Positions 49,256 to 60,481 of a stretch of 64,000 bases of DNA are shown in pieces (positions within the stretch are counted from its first letter, which is position 1; every line of letters begins with the position of its first letter). The stretch lies in NCBI GenBank assembly GCA_012934845.2, contig WNNJ02002543.1, positions 62,001 to 126,000 on the forward strand, written 5' to 3'. Under the pieces are notes generated by a model. The model was not told where the DNA came from, made no database searches, and saw only the letters and a program-made list of their open reading frames with translations. The position numbers and the translations under genes are program-made. The DNA is from Pomphorhynchus laevis (Eukaryota; Acanthocephala; Palaeacanthocephala; Echinorhynchida; Pomphorhynchidae).

Positions 49256-49575
49256 TCTACACCACTGGTCAGCCAGCCTAGTGGATGTAACTTTGAATCG
49301 AGATACATACGTACAGAGTTCAAATCCGATCAGCACCATTGTACGGAGTAAGCAGATAATAAGGGTTAAAATGTGAAATGTAAGCCTGGGCCAGCATCTG
49401 ATGGAACCCAACCAGGCTGATTAGTATCGTCCTGTTGTATCAAGACTAGTGGGCCAAAACGTGAACTGTAGGTCCGGATCAGCAGCTGATGAGACCCGCC
49501 CAGACTGATTAGTCCTGCTGTATAAATAATAGGAACAATACCTATGAGGGTAATGTCGTGCCACAACCCTTAGAA
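49256..49575 (+). repeat. tRNA-derived SINE with a two-unit family S tail
   Basis: An A-box-like TAGTGGATGTA (49279-49289) and a B-box-like GAGTTCAAATCC (49316-49327) form a tRNA-type pol III promoter, followed by GATCAGCACCA. The tail has two units: GCCTGG ... CCAGGC around CCAG-CAT-CTGA (about 49384-49419), and GTCCGG ... CCAGAC around ATCAG-CAG-CTGAT (about 49471-49506), then CTGCTGTAT. The tail resembles the family S repeats at 14.3-16.7 kb. ORFs on its minus strand are chance frames. Confidence 0.6.
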
Positions 49576-50243
49576 TATGAATAATTATTGAAATTTAAAG
49601 TAGAAAATATTTAGAGAGTGAAATATTATGTTGTATAAGCTTAATGTATTTAAAGGTGTTATCTGTACACGCCTTTGAAATAAAAACTATATTAGTATCA
49701 TGAAAGTTTTATTAAACTAGCAATGGATTCTCCACCGAAGAATATAATGTGCATGCATATCATGAAAACAGAGGAGCAAAATACTAAGGAAGGATCAATC
49801 TGATTAGTTTTTCTTATTTTTATCCACTCACTTTTTCTTCACTTGAGAGTATCAGGCTGAACGCTACTAAATACCAAAACATATCACAAGAAAACTAGCA
49901 ATTAAGCAAAAGAAAATGTATAGCAAATACATTACAATAATAAGAAAACAATTGACTTTCCAACTTGCGAAATTCGCGTCGTTCTCAATTCGAAGATCAA
50001 GCATCAGGACGGTATATACATTTAACGATATACTGGTTCTTGATGGTATGAAAACAACAATCAAATGGATTTAGCAAAAATCGCTTTCAATAATAATTAA
50101 GTTATTATATAGACAGAGATTGTGATTATAAATAAATTGTGTTATATATAAAAATTAAAATAACATTTATATAAATTTTAATAAAAATAAATAAATTAAG
50201 CAACGCTAATGAAATAAATCGTTTAAAGTTCTAAAATATTACC
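49576..50243. other. Spacer before the inverted-duplication arm
   Basis: AT-rich; nothing recognised on either strand. Confidence 0.35.
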
Positions 50244-52190
50244 AACTTATGTAGATATTTTCATATGCATTCATTGTATTCTCGATTAAATGCACTCAAT
50301 TAGACAAAGCAAATCATAATGATTCTCTTCTAGAAAGTACAAGCTGCCTTGTCCAGTTATTTCGGTCTAATTAAAGTACATTTTATAATTGTCTATATTC
50401 TTTTAACTAATTGAAGTTAATAAAAAATTACGCACGTAGTACTTATGTATTTTGCAGATGCTGCTACGTTCTAAAAGCAGTTAAACACCCATCGTAGAAA
50501 CCAAGAAACTAATATGACTTCTCATTTTTTGTCTCAGAAATAAGGAGAACGCAAATATAAAATAAAAATATATCTAAAAAATCTTAAATTGAAAAATTAA
50601 AAATATAATAGTAGCGTTTTTATTGTTGCCAATGCAACTACAATCATTATCGCTATTATGCAAAGTTTTGCTCTTTTATATATAATAAGTGAGCGAGTAT
50701 CTGAAAGCAGTACAAAAAGAAGGAACACGAAACACGGTGATGCATATAATTCAACCTTGAATTCGAGAACAATAAAAATGAACTTTTTAAAAAGAATATT
50801 TGTTTCTACTTACTTGTTTACTGTCTTTGAATTATATTTTAAATAAAATGCTGTGACTGTTTATCAATGTCATTTAAAATGCTTCCTTTTTTTATGTGGC
50901 AGTATTCACCTGACAACTGCAAGCCCATGTTGCAACGAAGGAAATGAGGTGTTTTACATTTTTATTCACATTTTGAAAAGAAATAAAATATCAAATACAC
51001 TCAATGTTTCATCATCTCAGAATGAAAGAAAGTAAATTAGCATTACTATTGAGTAAAAAGATCCTTTCAAAGTCATTGATTTTGGAAAATGTATATAAGT
51101 TGAATTTTTGGGTGAGAAAAATATAGTATTAACGATACAAGAAATTCAGAGAAAGTAACAAAGTTTAGAAAGTAAGAGTACAAGAATAAATCAAATAAAC
51201 ATAACATACAGTACATACACGATATACCGATGGCTGAGATTCATGGTATGGAGTATTCCAATTTGATGGACGCTAGCATTAGCAGTGCTAGCGGAAGAGG
51301 TGGATATCAAGTAAGTGGTGAGTTTGCAGACATTGGCGGAGCATTGACTTCCGAGAGTTATGAGTCGTTCAGTTCGAGTGGAGTCGACTCTGGTGTTGTT
51401 GGAATAGATGGAGGCTTAGCTGGTGCTGAATCTGTTTTAGGGTCAATTGCAGGAGGAATTGGCGGTGGTTATTCTCAGTATATAGACTCACAAACGGGCA
51501 TTGCAGGCTTTGAAGGAGGAGCGTTACTATCAGAAGCTGCGGCGGGTGGAATTGGATCCCAATATTCGAGTTACGAATCACAATCATATGGTGGTATAGC
51601 TGCCGGAACGGAAAGTGCTGCAATTAGCGGAGCTGGTTATGGTGTTGAATCATCAGCAGAATCAGGACTAACTGCGTACAGTGCCGGTGGAGCAGTTGGT
51701 GGTTATGGAGCCGGATACGGTGGTGTTAGTGGGGCAGGACCACTTTTGCCGCTTAACCTATACAGAGTTCAACGTGATTCGAATCCAACCGTTATTACGA
51801 GAGCATTAGCAGGCGGTGCTAGTGTGTATCGACAGAATATTAATATTAGATTTTTGAAACCCCCAACACCGCCAGCACCCGGACCACTGATCATTAAAGA
51901 AGTTCGTCCACCTCAACCTCGTCCTGCTCCCCCTATTATAATTAGGCAGCGAGCCCCTAGACCAAAAACGCCGCCACCAATTGTTTTGCGAGAACGTCCG
52001 CCTGCAATGCCGTTGGTGCAGAAAACTAAAGTTGTTGTTCGCAAGTTGGCTGCTTTGCCTCCTCCAGAGCGACAAGTAATTATTGAAAGATACCGGGCAT
52101 TACCACCTAAACCACAAGACATTATCATTGAGAGGTGGATACCATATGGAAAAATGCCAAAAAGACGTGTTATTGTGCAAAAGGCTGCTC
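50244..52190 (+). repeat. Right arm of the 2-kb inverted duplication
   Basis: Matches 41456-39490 inverted. About 1.4 kb (50244 to about 51655) is nearly identical, then divergence rises sharply within exon 1. The break lies near codon 163. Confidence 0.85.
51092..51098 (+). promoter_or_regulatory. TATA box of the Gly/Pro-rich gene
   Basis: TATATAAG about 135 bp before the ATG at 51230. The same box is kept in the inverted copy. A start near 51120-51130 would follow; inferred only. Confidence 0.4.
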
Positions 52191-53331
52191 GACAGTCTGC
52201 ATATAGGACTAAGAAAAATCTTATTATTGAATATGTACCTGGCCCAGTTAGAAAAGAACGAATAATCAGGAATCTCGGAATTATAAATGCAAATCCTTTG
52301 TCTTACATCTCGAGATACGGTTCCTCATTATTAGAAAGTCATTCTCTTGTTTCTTCTGCTAGACGACTTGGGATTATCGAAAACATTGTGAGTACTTACA
52401 TGCTGTTTTTAGATATGTATTCAATCATATTAATTGACAAATTATTATAAAAAATACAAAAAGTTTAACAAATTATAAAAAGCAACAACATGCTGATGAT
52501 TTGTGCAATAAATATAAAATTATATACAGAAGAGTGTTATTCTTAATCATAGAACAGCATAAAGTTATTACAATTTCTTACAAATTCATAGCTAATATTT
52601 AAATGTTATATTCAAAGTCTTGACGAATGCAAACCCATCACTCGTCCAAAATCATGAATGATTTAGTTTTTACTAAATCATTGACATTTCAAATGAAAGA
52701 ATTAAAAATTGGTGACCGAATAGATATCATCAAGCTTGTATTATAAAAATGCAAGCACTAGTAGAAACTCAGCATGTATTAAAAATTGTACGTTTACAGT
52801 AGTTAATGTGTATATTTTTAGTTATAATTATTAACAAAGTCACAATGATGTAGTTCTTGCATTTATTAAAATCTTGTTTTTCTTGTATTTAAGAGTCCTC
52901 CGATAGTTGTCCATGCCGCAGGTTTCTCAGGTGAAGAATTTGTCGGCACCGGGCTAGGAGGAAGCGGTTCATTGGTAGCGTATGGAGGCGGTGTTGAAGG
53001 AGCTTCATCGTCCTTTGAATCGTATGAATCTAATTTAATTGGAGGTGGAGTTGAAGGATTTAGCGGTTATGAGACAGGCAGCGGCATTGTCGGACTCGGA
53101 AATGAATTAGGCGTTTATGGACAGTCATTGTACTCATCTGGTAATCAATATGGCCTTGGTGGCTTGAGTGAACTTGGCGGATCGTCTAGTTATCAGTATA
53201 GCTCTAGCGGGTTGACAGGCGGTGCCGCTGTTGCAAGTGGACTTCAATCAGCTGAAATTTCCAGTGAAGTTGGTGGTGTAGAAGGTGCATCCTCGTCCTA
53301 CGAATCCAGTTCTTACACTGTTACAGAATAG
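51230..53331 (+). CDS. Gly/Ser-rich and Pro-rich structural-type protein
   Basis: Two exons, 51230-52387 and 52894-53331, joined in phase 0 (ENI|SPPIVV), give 531 aa. There are three parts. Residues 1-165 are rich in G, S, A, Y and E. Residues about 168-330 form a Pro-rich core of repeated PP-x-P/II-x-ERW-like units: PPTPPAPGPLIIKEVRPPQP, PPIVLRERPP, PPERQVIIERYRALPP, KPQDIIIERWIPYG. Residues about 390-531 are again G/S/Y-rich (GGGVEGASSSFESYES, SSSYESSSYTVTE). No signal peptide or membrane segment is evident, so it is probably cytoplasmic or cortical. It resembles in style cytoskeletal or epidermal-lamina proteins of small invertebrates. I recall similar PP/IIERW proteins from rotifers but cannot name a family. 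The sense strand is supported by the intron and by the duplicated copy at 40 kb. Confidence 0.75.
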
Positions 53332-54340
53332 GCAATAGCCAAATTTGCGAATAACTATTCTTCAGGGCTGCTATTATATCACATGGTTTTAATATAAGAA
53401 AACGTAAGTTTCCCTACATTCATATTATGATATAGTTAAACTTGTCATCTTCTTTCTGTTTAGGCTAATAATATAACACGTATATGATAATTATATCAAT
53501 CAACCTTACATATTCACAACCCAAATATTACAGATCTTTGATAGTCAAAACTCAAATTTTGTAAATGAATTTGGTGATCTAATGGCGGATCAAACATCTT
53601 TATATTTTCCTTACACAATGACTATATGTTTATTACCTGATCTAACTAACCTCAACATTAAATTATATTTAAGCTTGTTGTTTAATTATGTAATAATTAT
53701 ACTTTTACATTAAATTATTGTTTTGTCTTTTCCTTGATTATTTTTCCATATTTTGGCTATTTTCAGATTAGTTTGGAGATATTTTAGAAATAAATAACAA
53801 AGAAACTAAAATGGAGATGAATGTGGATTTCATAATTCACCGTCAAAATAACTGTCTCGATAAGCACATAAAACTTCATTATTAAAAGTTGATCCGTAAT
53901 TGCTAAATTATTTATTTTTATCGAATTTGATATTGCAATTGCTATCTAGTTTATTATTTACCATCAAATTATGTGTATTAATTGCCACGTAGAATCCTAC
54001 TGGACTTGTCTTGCAAGCAAATTACTTTCTGTTAATAAAATATCAGCATTTTTTAAATTTATCATATGACCACATGATGTCGCATGCCAAGAATAGCGCT
54101 ATTCCCAATTCTGTTCTTCAACGTATAAGCATGTTTATGTTGTGACTATATCTAATTATAATCAACACAATTATATATATCTTTGGGTAGGTGTTTGAAT
54201 CGAGCATATTCTTCAGTCTGCAAACTCTCGTCACTCCGAGATGGTAATGCGACAGCCGGCAGCCATCGTCAGTAAGATGAACTATCACACGCCGTTTCGG
54301 CTGCCTCTGTGACATTGTGAAAATGCATTTCCGACATCTA
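53332..54340. other. 3' flank of the Gly/Pro-rich gene
   Basis: No second gene seen. Candidate poly(A) signal AATAAATAAC near 53790. The minus ORF at 54118-54315 has no recognised motif. Confidence 0.35.
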
Positions 54341-54742
54341 GCTTAAATTGTTAGTGGCGCTAGCTCTTAAATCCTACAATTTGCAATGCAGACCATTATT
54401 AACAACCAGAGGATCAAATTTTCAGATGCTTGACTGTATACTTATATACTTATACGCTTATATACTTATACGTTTATATACTTCTACGCATATATACGCT
54501 TATATACTTCTACGCTTATATACTTATACTTAACATATATACTTATACGCTTATATACTTATACTTAACTTATATACTTATATACTTCTACGCTTATATA
54601 CGCTTATATACTTATACTTAACGCCACCAACCTCTTGTTGGTGGCGTTAGCTCTTAAATCCTACAATTTGCAATGCAGACCATCATTAACAATCAGAGGA
54701 TCAAACTTTCGGATGCTTGACTGTATACTTATATACTTATAT
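54340..54742. repeat. Direct repeats bracketing a TATACTTA minisatellite
   Basis: Two copies of about 108 bp (54347-54455 and 54634-54742; GCTCTTAAATCCTACAATTT, GATGCTTGACTGTATAC) flank an array of TATACTTA/TATACGCT/TATACTTC units (about 54437-54622). The second copy is preceded by a hairpin (CGCCACCAAC, CTCTT, GTTGGTGGCG). Confidence 0.8.
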
Positions 54743-54744
54743 TT

Positions 54745-56160
54745 TTACAGTTTGAAATATATATACCTTGTTGTAAGAGATACATTGTATCTAATAAATT
54801 ACAGCATCTCTAGAAAACAAAGGCTTTTCCTTAAATATACTGTAGCCTGGGTCATTTCTTTTTGAATAGAACTTCACACGTACCATAAATAGTCATGGGG
54901 CAGCTTTTAAAACACTAATTTACTTTATTATTTATAAATTAAACATCTGTAAACTTCACACTTTTTAGGACCGAATAAAAATATCTTATTCGAAAATTTT
55001 GCTTTTTGATTGACCATATAAGGTATAAGATAACCATTATATTCGAGTGCAGTGGAAATAAGGTTGTTTTATGATAGACCTTAGTTTCTTGTTGATATGA
55101 AGATAAAAAATCTTCATTACGCTCAAAAGTGACTTATAATTAATTCTATTGCTTAGTTTGTGTTTATGCATTATCAATATATTGTTTAATGCTTAAAAGA
55201 TTTATAAAACTTCGAATTTTACAACACAATTATTTATGATCTGTTCCAAAAACGTCAAAATAAATATCATTAAAATAATAATTAATTATTACATATACGC
55301 ATTTCCATTTAATGAGTCAGGATTAATATAAGGAACTTTGGTGTCAATTTAATTAGAAATCCATAATTCTTTTAAACTTAGAAGTAATCATAGGATAAAT
55401 CGTCAAACTGAATTTAATAAAATTTTGATAATTCTAAAATCTTCTTATAAGATATATGATAGCCTTCTGAAGACTTGTATTTCAAGGAATGCCAAACCCA
55501 GTCATTTGTTATCGAAAATCCATTAAGAAGGAAAGAGTTCTCGGCCAAATAGTCACACTTATGCAACTTATAATACAATGCATATAAATACATTGCCAAG
55601 AATACATTCCAAAAATCTTAGATTCAAAGTAGCAGTGACCATCCGTATTACTTACTTCTTTGTCCGATCGAGAAAGATATAATTAAAAATAGTTATTACT
55701 CAGATCCAATAGTAGTTTAATTCCGACAACACACAGCAGACCAACTCTAGATTACCGAATAGCTATTAGCGTAGACTTGTAAGTTAGCCCACAACAAAAC
55801 TCAATGTGATCGCAGAAATTTATCCACATTTCTAATTTTTCTGATTTCTTCAGCGAAAACCTTGAATTTTATCAGGGATCTAGTTATTATACTCTAGCTG
55901 AGCCGGCATATAACGAGCATTTCTCGTTTTAATTCATTTAAGTCCTACTTAAGGAATATATTCAAGATATTAACTACGTGGGATGCAAACTTCCCCTATT
56001 GAAAGTTAAAAAAAATAAGAAATATAAAAATAAAAATCACAAAACTTTCTTCGAAATTGCCAGAAAAATACTGACTTATCAAAACATAGTTTCAGTATTT
56101 CTGACAAAATTCATAATTCTGTAAAAACCGTTTACATGTAAATAATAACATGTCGGTGGA
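54745..56160. other. Spacer without recognised features
   Basis: AT-rich; small frames only (for example 55599-55414 minus) with no family motif. Confidence 0.35.
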
Positions 56161-56320
56161 ACAAATCAGATCAGCTAACTGTGTTTAGGTATTTTGGACA
56201 ACATCAATTTAAAAATACATATTTAATATTATTTTCTATAATTTGATTTATATAAATCAAGAATTTTTTAAAATTAATTTTTATGAATTAATTTAAAAAT
56301 AGCTTACTATGTATCAAAAT
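56080..56320 (+). repeat. Family R repeat, head portion with extension
   Basis: AGTTTCAGTATTTCTGAC, then AATCAGATCAGCTAACTGTG and TAGGTATTTT: the same order as at 12.0-12.15 kb. The body is badly decayed. Confidence 0.55.
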
Positions 56321-56327
56321 TTAGATA

Positions 56328-56486
56328 TGAAAGAATTTGACGAAAAATTATTTTTATGAATAATGCAGAAATCATAAGATTATTATTGCAGACTTTAAAA
56401 ATGTCCGCAATGATAACTATATAAATAATATTATCACTTATGCTATCTTTATAAAAATAATTTTTCGTCAAATTCTCCCGTATCTT
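56328..56486. repeat. Inverted repeat
   Basis: AATTTGACGAAAAATTATTT (left) pairs with AAATAATTTTTCGTCAAATT (right), about 90 bp apart; 35-bp arms. Confidence 0.75.
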
Positions 56487-56509
56487 AATTTTAATACATC
56501 ATAACAAAC

Positions 56510-57755
56510 TAAAACTTTGCAAAACTATAGATAGCTGGTGTCGTAGGATACCTTTACAAATTTGATTTAAGTCAAACAAGTAATGTAAAAGTATCTTTAA
56601 ATGAATAAGTAACTAGCAAATAATGTAAAATGCATTTTTAGAAAGCTTGAACGCATTAAACAGAAAATAGCCGCTCCCGCTGCTGATATAAGTCTGCAAT
56701 AATGTCCAATGATACGTTCAATGTGCTCTTACATTGTTCAGTGTGTTTATACATCCTAAGGAATCATAAAAGTGCCGCCGAAACAATTTCTATTATTGTC
56801 CAATGATACGTTCGGTGTGCTCTTAAATTGTTTAGTGTGTTAATCATATCATCACATTTGCCTCTTTCAATTGCCTCAAAACACCTTTGATCCTATTTGA
56901 TCCAATTTAAATCCCCTTTATCTCATTTAACCCCTACCAAATTTATAAGTTGTATAAAATTAATTCTGGTCATCTAAAAATTATTATTTAAATATTTTAA
57001 ATAACAGCGATTATTTAGAAATAAAGTGTAAAACGATTAAGACAAGTTAAAGAGAATGGGGTAAAAGTAGTAAAATAGGGATAAATGAGGTTAAAGGAGG
57101 GTAAAGAACGTAAGGGGTATAGACGTATATATCTGTTAAAGGTAGTAAATTAAATTGATAAATTAGGCCATTGGAATTATAGGGGTAAAAGGAAATTAAA
57201 GGGATATTTAAATTAGATTAAATGGTGACAAATGTGTTAAAGGTGATTCAATGTATGTAAAGTGGTAATGTGCTTGAATACATCATAATATATATATATT
57301 GCAGACTTTAAATAAATTTATGATTTCTGTTACCGTTTTGAATAGAACATTTATGTAAGTTCTTCCGGATCTAACCATTGATTTTTCTATTATTAGTTTC
57401 TAAAAACCGATTAATTATTATTGTCAAAATGGATGTTAAATAAAAAAAAAACAATTAGTTCACTAGAACTACAAAATATTCAGAGATTTCAAAATTGTAA
57501 AAATAAATATACATCGTGATATTAATTGTTTGTGTAAATTCTAATTTAAAATACTTTGTTATCAGCAAAATAAAAATAAATATATAACCGTTTATACTGA
57601 TCAGAACAAACTAAAATTTGCAAAGTTTTAGATTGCTGGTATCTTATTATACCCTTACAAATTTGATTTAAGTCAAACAATTTGTTTAAAAATAGCTTTA
57701 AATAAATAAGTTGGTAGTAAGTAGTGTAAAATGTATTTTTTAGAAAGCTTTAAAG
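56510..57755. repeat. 1.25-kb unit bounded by 150-bp direct repeats, with inner repeats
   Basis: 56510-56660 and 57605-57755 are direct repeats (ACAAATTTGATTTAAGTCAA, TTTTAGAAAGCTT). Inside, a 48-bp unit with CCAATGATACGTTC and GTGCTCTTA is doubled (about 56703 and 56797). A C/T-rich stretch (56870-56940) is followed by a G/A-rich one (57030-57260) full of TTAAAGG and GTAAAG units. There is no coding signal between the repeats. Confidence 0.65.
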
Positions 57756-57984
57756 CGCCGAACAATTAAGGCTCTCTTCCGATATAACACGTTTAGCATA
57801 GCCTATTTTTTATCAAAAATAAAATATATGTGTATTATTCTTATATATACCTTCATTTCAATTAAAACCCCTGTTCTCATCTATAGAAATACTCTTGCTC
57901 TAAAATCCGTAAGTGAAATTTATTTACTTAAAATTTCGTGTAGTAATAAATTCAGGTTCTATTTTATCAGCAGTAGGTAAGTAG

Positions 57985-58335
57985 GTAAATAGTGATCCTT
58001 CTAAACTCATAGTGATCGCATATAGTGATCCTTCTAAACTCATAGTGATCGCATATGGTGATCCTTCTAAACTTATAGTGTGTAATCAACATCTAACAAA
58101 TGCAAAAATGTTGAATCTAATTTTAATTGCAGATGATCGTCTTGAACGTCTTCAATCTATTAAGGTTGAATATGAAACTGTTCAACCTATGTTATTGGAA
58201 TAGCTAAGTCACTTACGTCTTTGGAATATGGGATTATAAACGTCCTGAACGTTTTGAATCTATTAAGGTTGAATATAAAATTGTTCAACCTATGTTATTA
58301 AAATAGCTAAGTTACGTACGTCTTTGGTATACGGG
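57985..58335 (+). repeat. 33-bp and 106-bp tandem repeats, partly open
   Basis: A 33-bp unit (TAGTGATCCTTCTAAACTCA) occurs about 2.7 times at 57989-58080 and encodes an 11-residue repeat (YSDPSKLIVIA). A unit of about 106 bp follows twice (58137 and 58243), with TCTATTAAGGTTGAATAT and TGTTCAACCTATGTTATT. A 63-codon frame spans the first part (58012-58203). Gene or relic; origin unknown. Confidence 0.55.
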
Positions 58336-58832
58336 CTATTTTGGGATTCGTTTCTTTCCAAGAGGATGACCACATTACGAAAGTCAAAATATAAAGCTCT
58401 TTCTAACAAGATTACCAATGACTGTTGATTACGAATGGGCATTTAATTGCTCAAATAACTATGAATCAGTTAGTAGAATGGTGTCGAGTTGTTGTTTATC
58501 AGCATGGATCCGATCCGGCTTCAAATAATACAATGAATGTTACATACGCGTTGTAATTTTTATGAAAACCTATTTGTTTTGATTTGGTTCAAAACATATT
58601 AATCTTATTTATCATCGTATAAGATATTAATAAAACATTTCTTTGCATATTATCTTAAAAAATTTAATCAGTTAAATAAGTTGATATCTGTAATATTATT
58701 AACAGTTCACATAAAGTTTCATTCTATAACTTATTAGACTCCGTCCAGTCTTAAATCCATATGTTTACAATTGTTTAGTAACTTGGCTGAAAATGATTAT
58801 AATCAATTTAATTGAAATTTTAGGTTTATGAT

Positions 58833-58872
58833 TGATGGAGTACTGATTATGTTAGTAATCAGTACTCCATCA
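58833..58872. repeat. Perfect short hairpin
   Basis: TGATGGAGTACTGATTA and TAATCAGTACTCCATCA are exact complements with a 6-bp loop; unattached to any gene seen. Confidence 0.7.
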
Positions 58873-59053
58873 ACATTAGTTTTAAATTTTTAAATATTCA
58901 GGAACTATCAGGTATAGTTGAACGAGAACAAAAATTATTATAATATTTCGCTAGTAACTGCTAGCATATGCAGAAAATTAGCTTAAAAACGAAAAAAAAA
59001 TCCATAAAGAAAATTTCTTGTCGGTTTGCACATTGATGGTGGAATCATAATCG

Positions 59054-60447
59054 TTGCTAGCACTTGTTCATGTAACATTTTCAATTGTAGGGACCGCAGT
59101 AAACAAAACAAAAAATAAAATTCGTTCATTCCAACAGCATGTCGGAGCGTTCAAAGAACTCATCATTGCACAAATTACAAAAAAAATGAAAAAGTCAAGC
59201 AGTCAAAAATTTACCATCGGTGCTTCAAACAACTTACAAAATCAAGCTAATATGGAACGGAACTCAGGTATTTCTAATTTAACATCGAATTTTCAAGCCA
59301 AAGAAAACAAGGTTAGTCCTATTTCGTCTAATTTTTTAATCTCAAGCACGGATGGAGAACTCCCTCCTGTGCCTAAAGTGGTGAATCTGGTAATAATCAG
59401 ACTTCTTCAACCATTTGAAAGGAAGAATCTTTTCAATATTTTTCTGAGAGAGTTTACAAGCTCTTATAAGAAGAGAATTCTATTTAATTCGATAAAATAT
59501 TTAGATTCCGAAATCCGGGTTTCTTTCAGCTCTCCAGATCTGGCAGCATCGTACCTAGAATTTTTCGAAACACACCTAAAAGAATTTGGGTCAACTACTT
59601 ACAGGCCTATTCAGGCGACTTTGAAAATTAATAATTTTCCGCCCTTCGCAACGGAGGAAGATATCATTGCTCTCACATCTGAGTTCAAAATTCATAATAT
59701 TCGCCCAATCCTGGGCAAGAAAGGCCAGGCTATACCAATAGCATTCTGTTCTACCGCAGTCGATCAGGCGGAATGTCTGGCTAAAAGCAAATGTAACCCC
59801 TTTCTGGGGTACAATCTTTCTTTCAATATCGTAGATGCTGATGACTTAACATACCCCCATTGCAATGGGTGCCACCTCTGGGGGCACTGGTCCTCGAACT
59901 GTACTAGGCCCCATACGTGTGGGGTTTGCAGCTCTTCCGAAGTCCATGAGGGGAAATGTTCTCTCCCCCCTCTGTGTTCCAATTGTGGTGGTCAGCACCC
60001 GGCCTGGTCTAGAAGATGTCCTATCTTCAAAGAATACAAATTAAGGCATTGTGGGGCACCGGTCAAACCGGCCCACTTTGCCGCTGCCAGCTTATCCAAT
60101 TCAAACGGTTATGGTATGTCTGACACCGACATTTTCAAAATTGTTGACGCAAGACTACAGATATATAAAGACGAGATTCGAGCCTTAACGAACCATCTGA
60201 TAGCGAAATTCGAGGAGTCCCGTTCTCCTCCATCGACGATTCTTACCTCTTCAAAGAGAGCCCCCGTTCTAAGAAGAGATCATCTTCTAAACAAAAGTTG
60301 GCTTCCTTGAAGTTGGCAAAGAAAGATGATATATGCTGGGAGTTGTTGGCCTCAAAGGGAGATGAAGATAATGCCGGTGGGCAAGTGTCTTCTCCTGGTA
60401 GGGCTGGGAGTGAGAAGGGCAACTTTCTCTCTCCTAGTTCCTGCTAG
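59054..60447 (+). CDS. LINE copy D, ORF1 (zinc-knuckle nucleic-acid-binding protein)
   Basis: The open frame 59054-60310 is 418 codons. The conserved part starts near IGASNN, and the Met of MERNSG (59252) is shared with copy A and is a likelier start. The middle holds NLFNIFLREF and ILFNSIKYLDSE, then three zinc-knuckle units at about 59855-60020: CNGCHLWGHWSSNC, HTCGVC, and CSNCGGQHPAWSRRC. This arrangement is typical of Jockey/CR1-type ORF1, an RNA chaperone that packages element RNA. The last frame shifts once near 60235. The natural C-terminus (KLASLKLAKKDD ... FLSPSSC) lies in the next frame and ends at 60447. Confidence 0.85.
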
Positions 60448-60481
60448 GAGGTAGGCATCCCACTCCAGCTGTCGTAACACA

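Noticed and set aside
49208-49566. Two minus-strand ORFs of 66-67 codons
   Set aside because: They lie over the tRNA-like SINE and read its hairpin tail.
50853-51035. 60-codon ORF upstream of the Gly/Pro-rich gene, present in both duplicate arms
   Set aside because: The two versions differ mostly by amino-acid-changing bases and lie in the promoter side of the duplication. The retained frame is explained by recent copying.
54348-54621. Tyr/Leu/Ile-rich ORFs
   Set aside because: Translations of the TATACTTA array.
56510-57755. 150-bp direct repeats read as LTRs
   Set aside because: No gag or pol signal, primer site or polypurine tract with proper ends between them.
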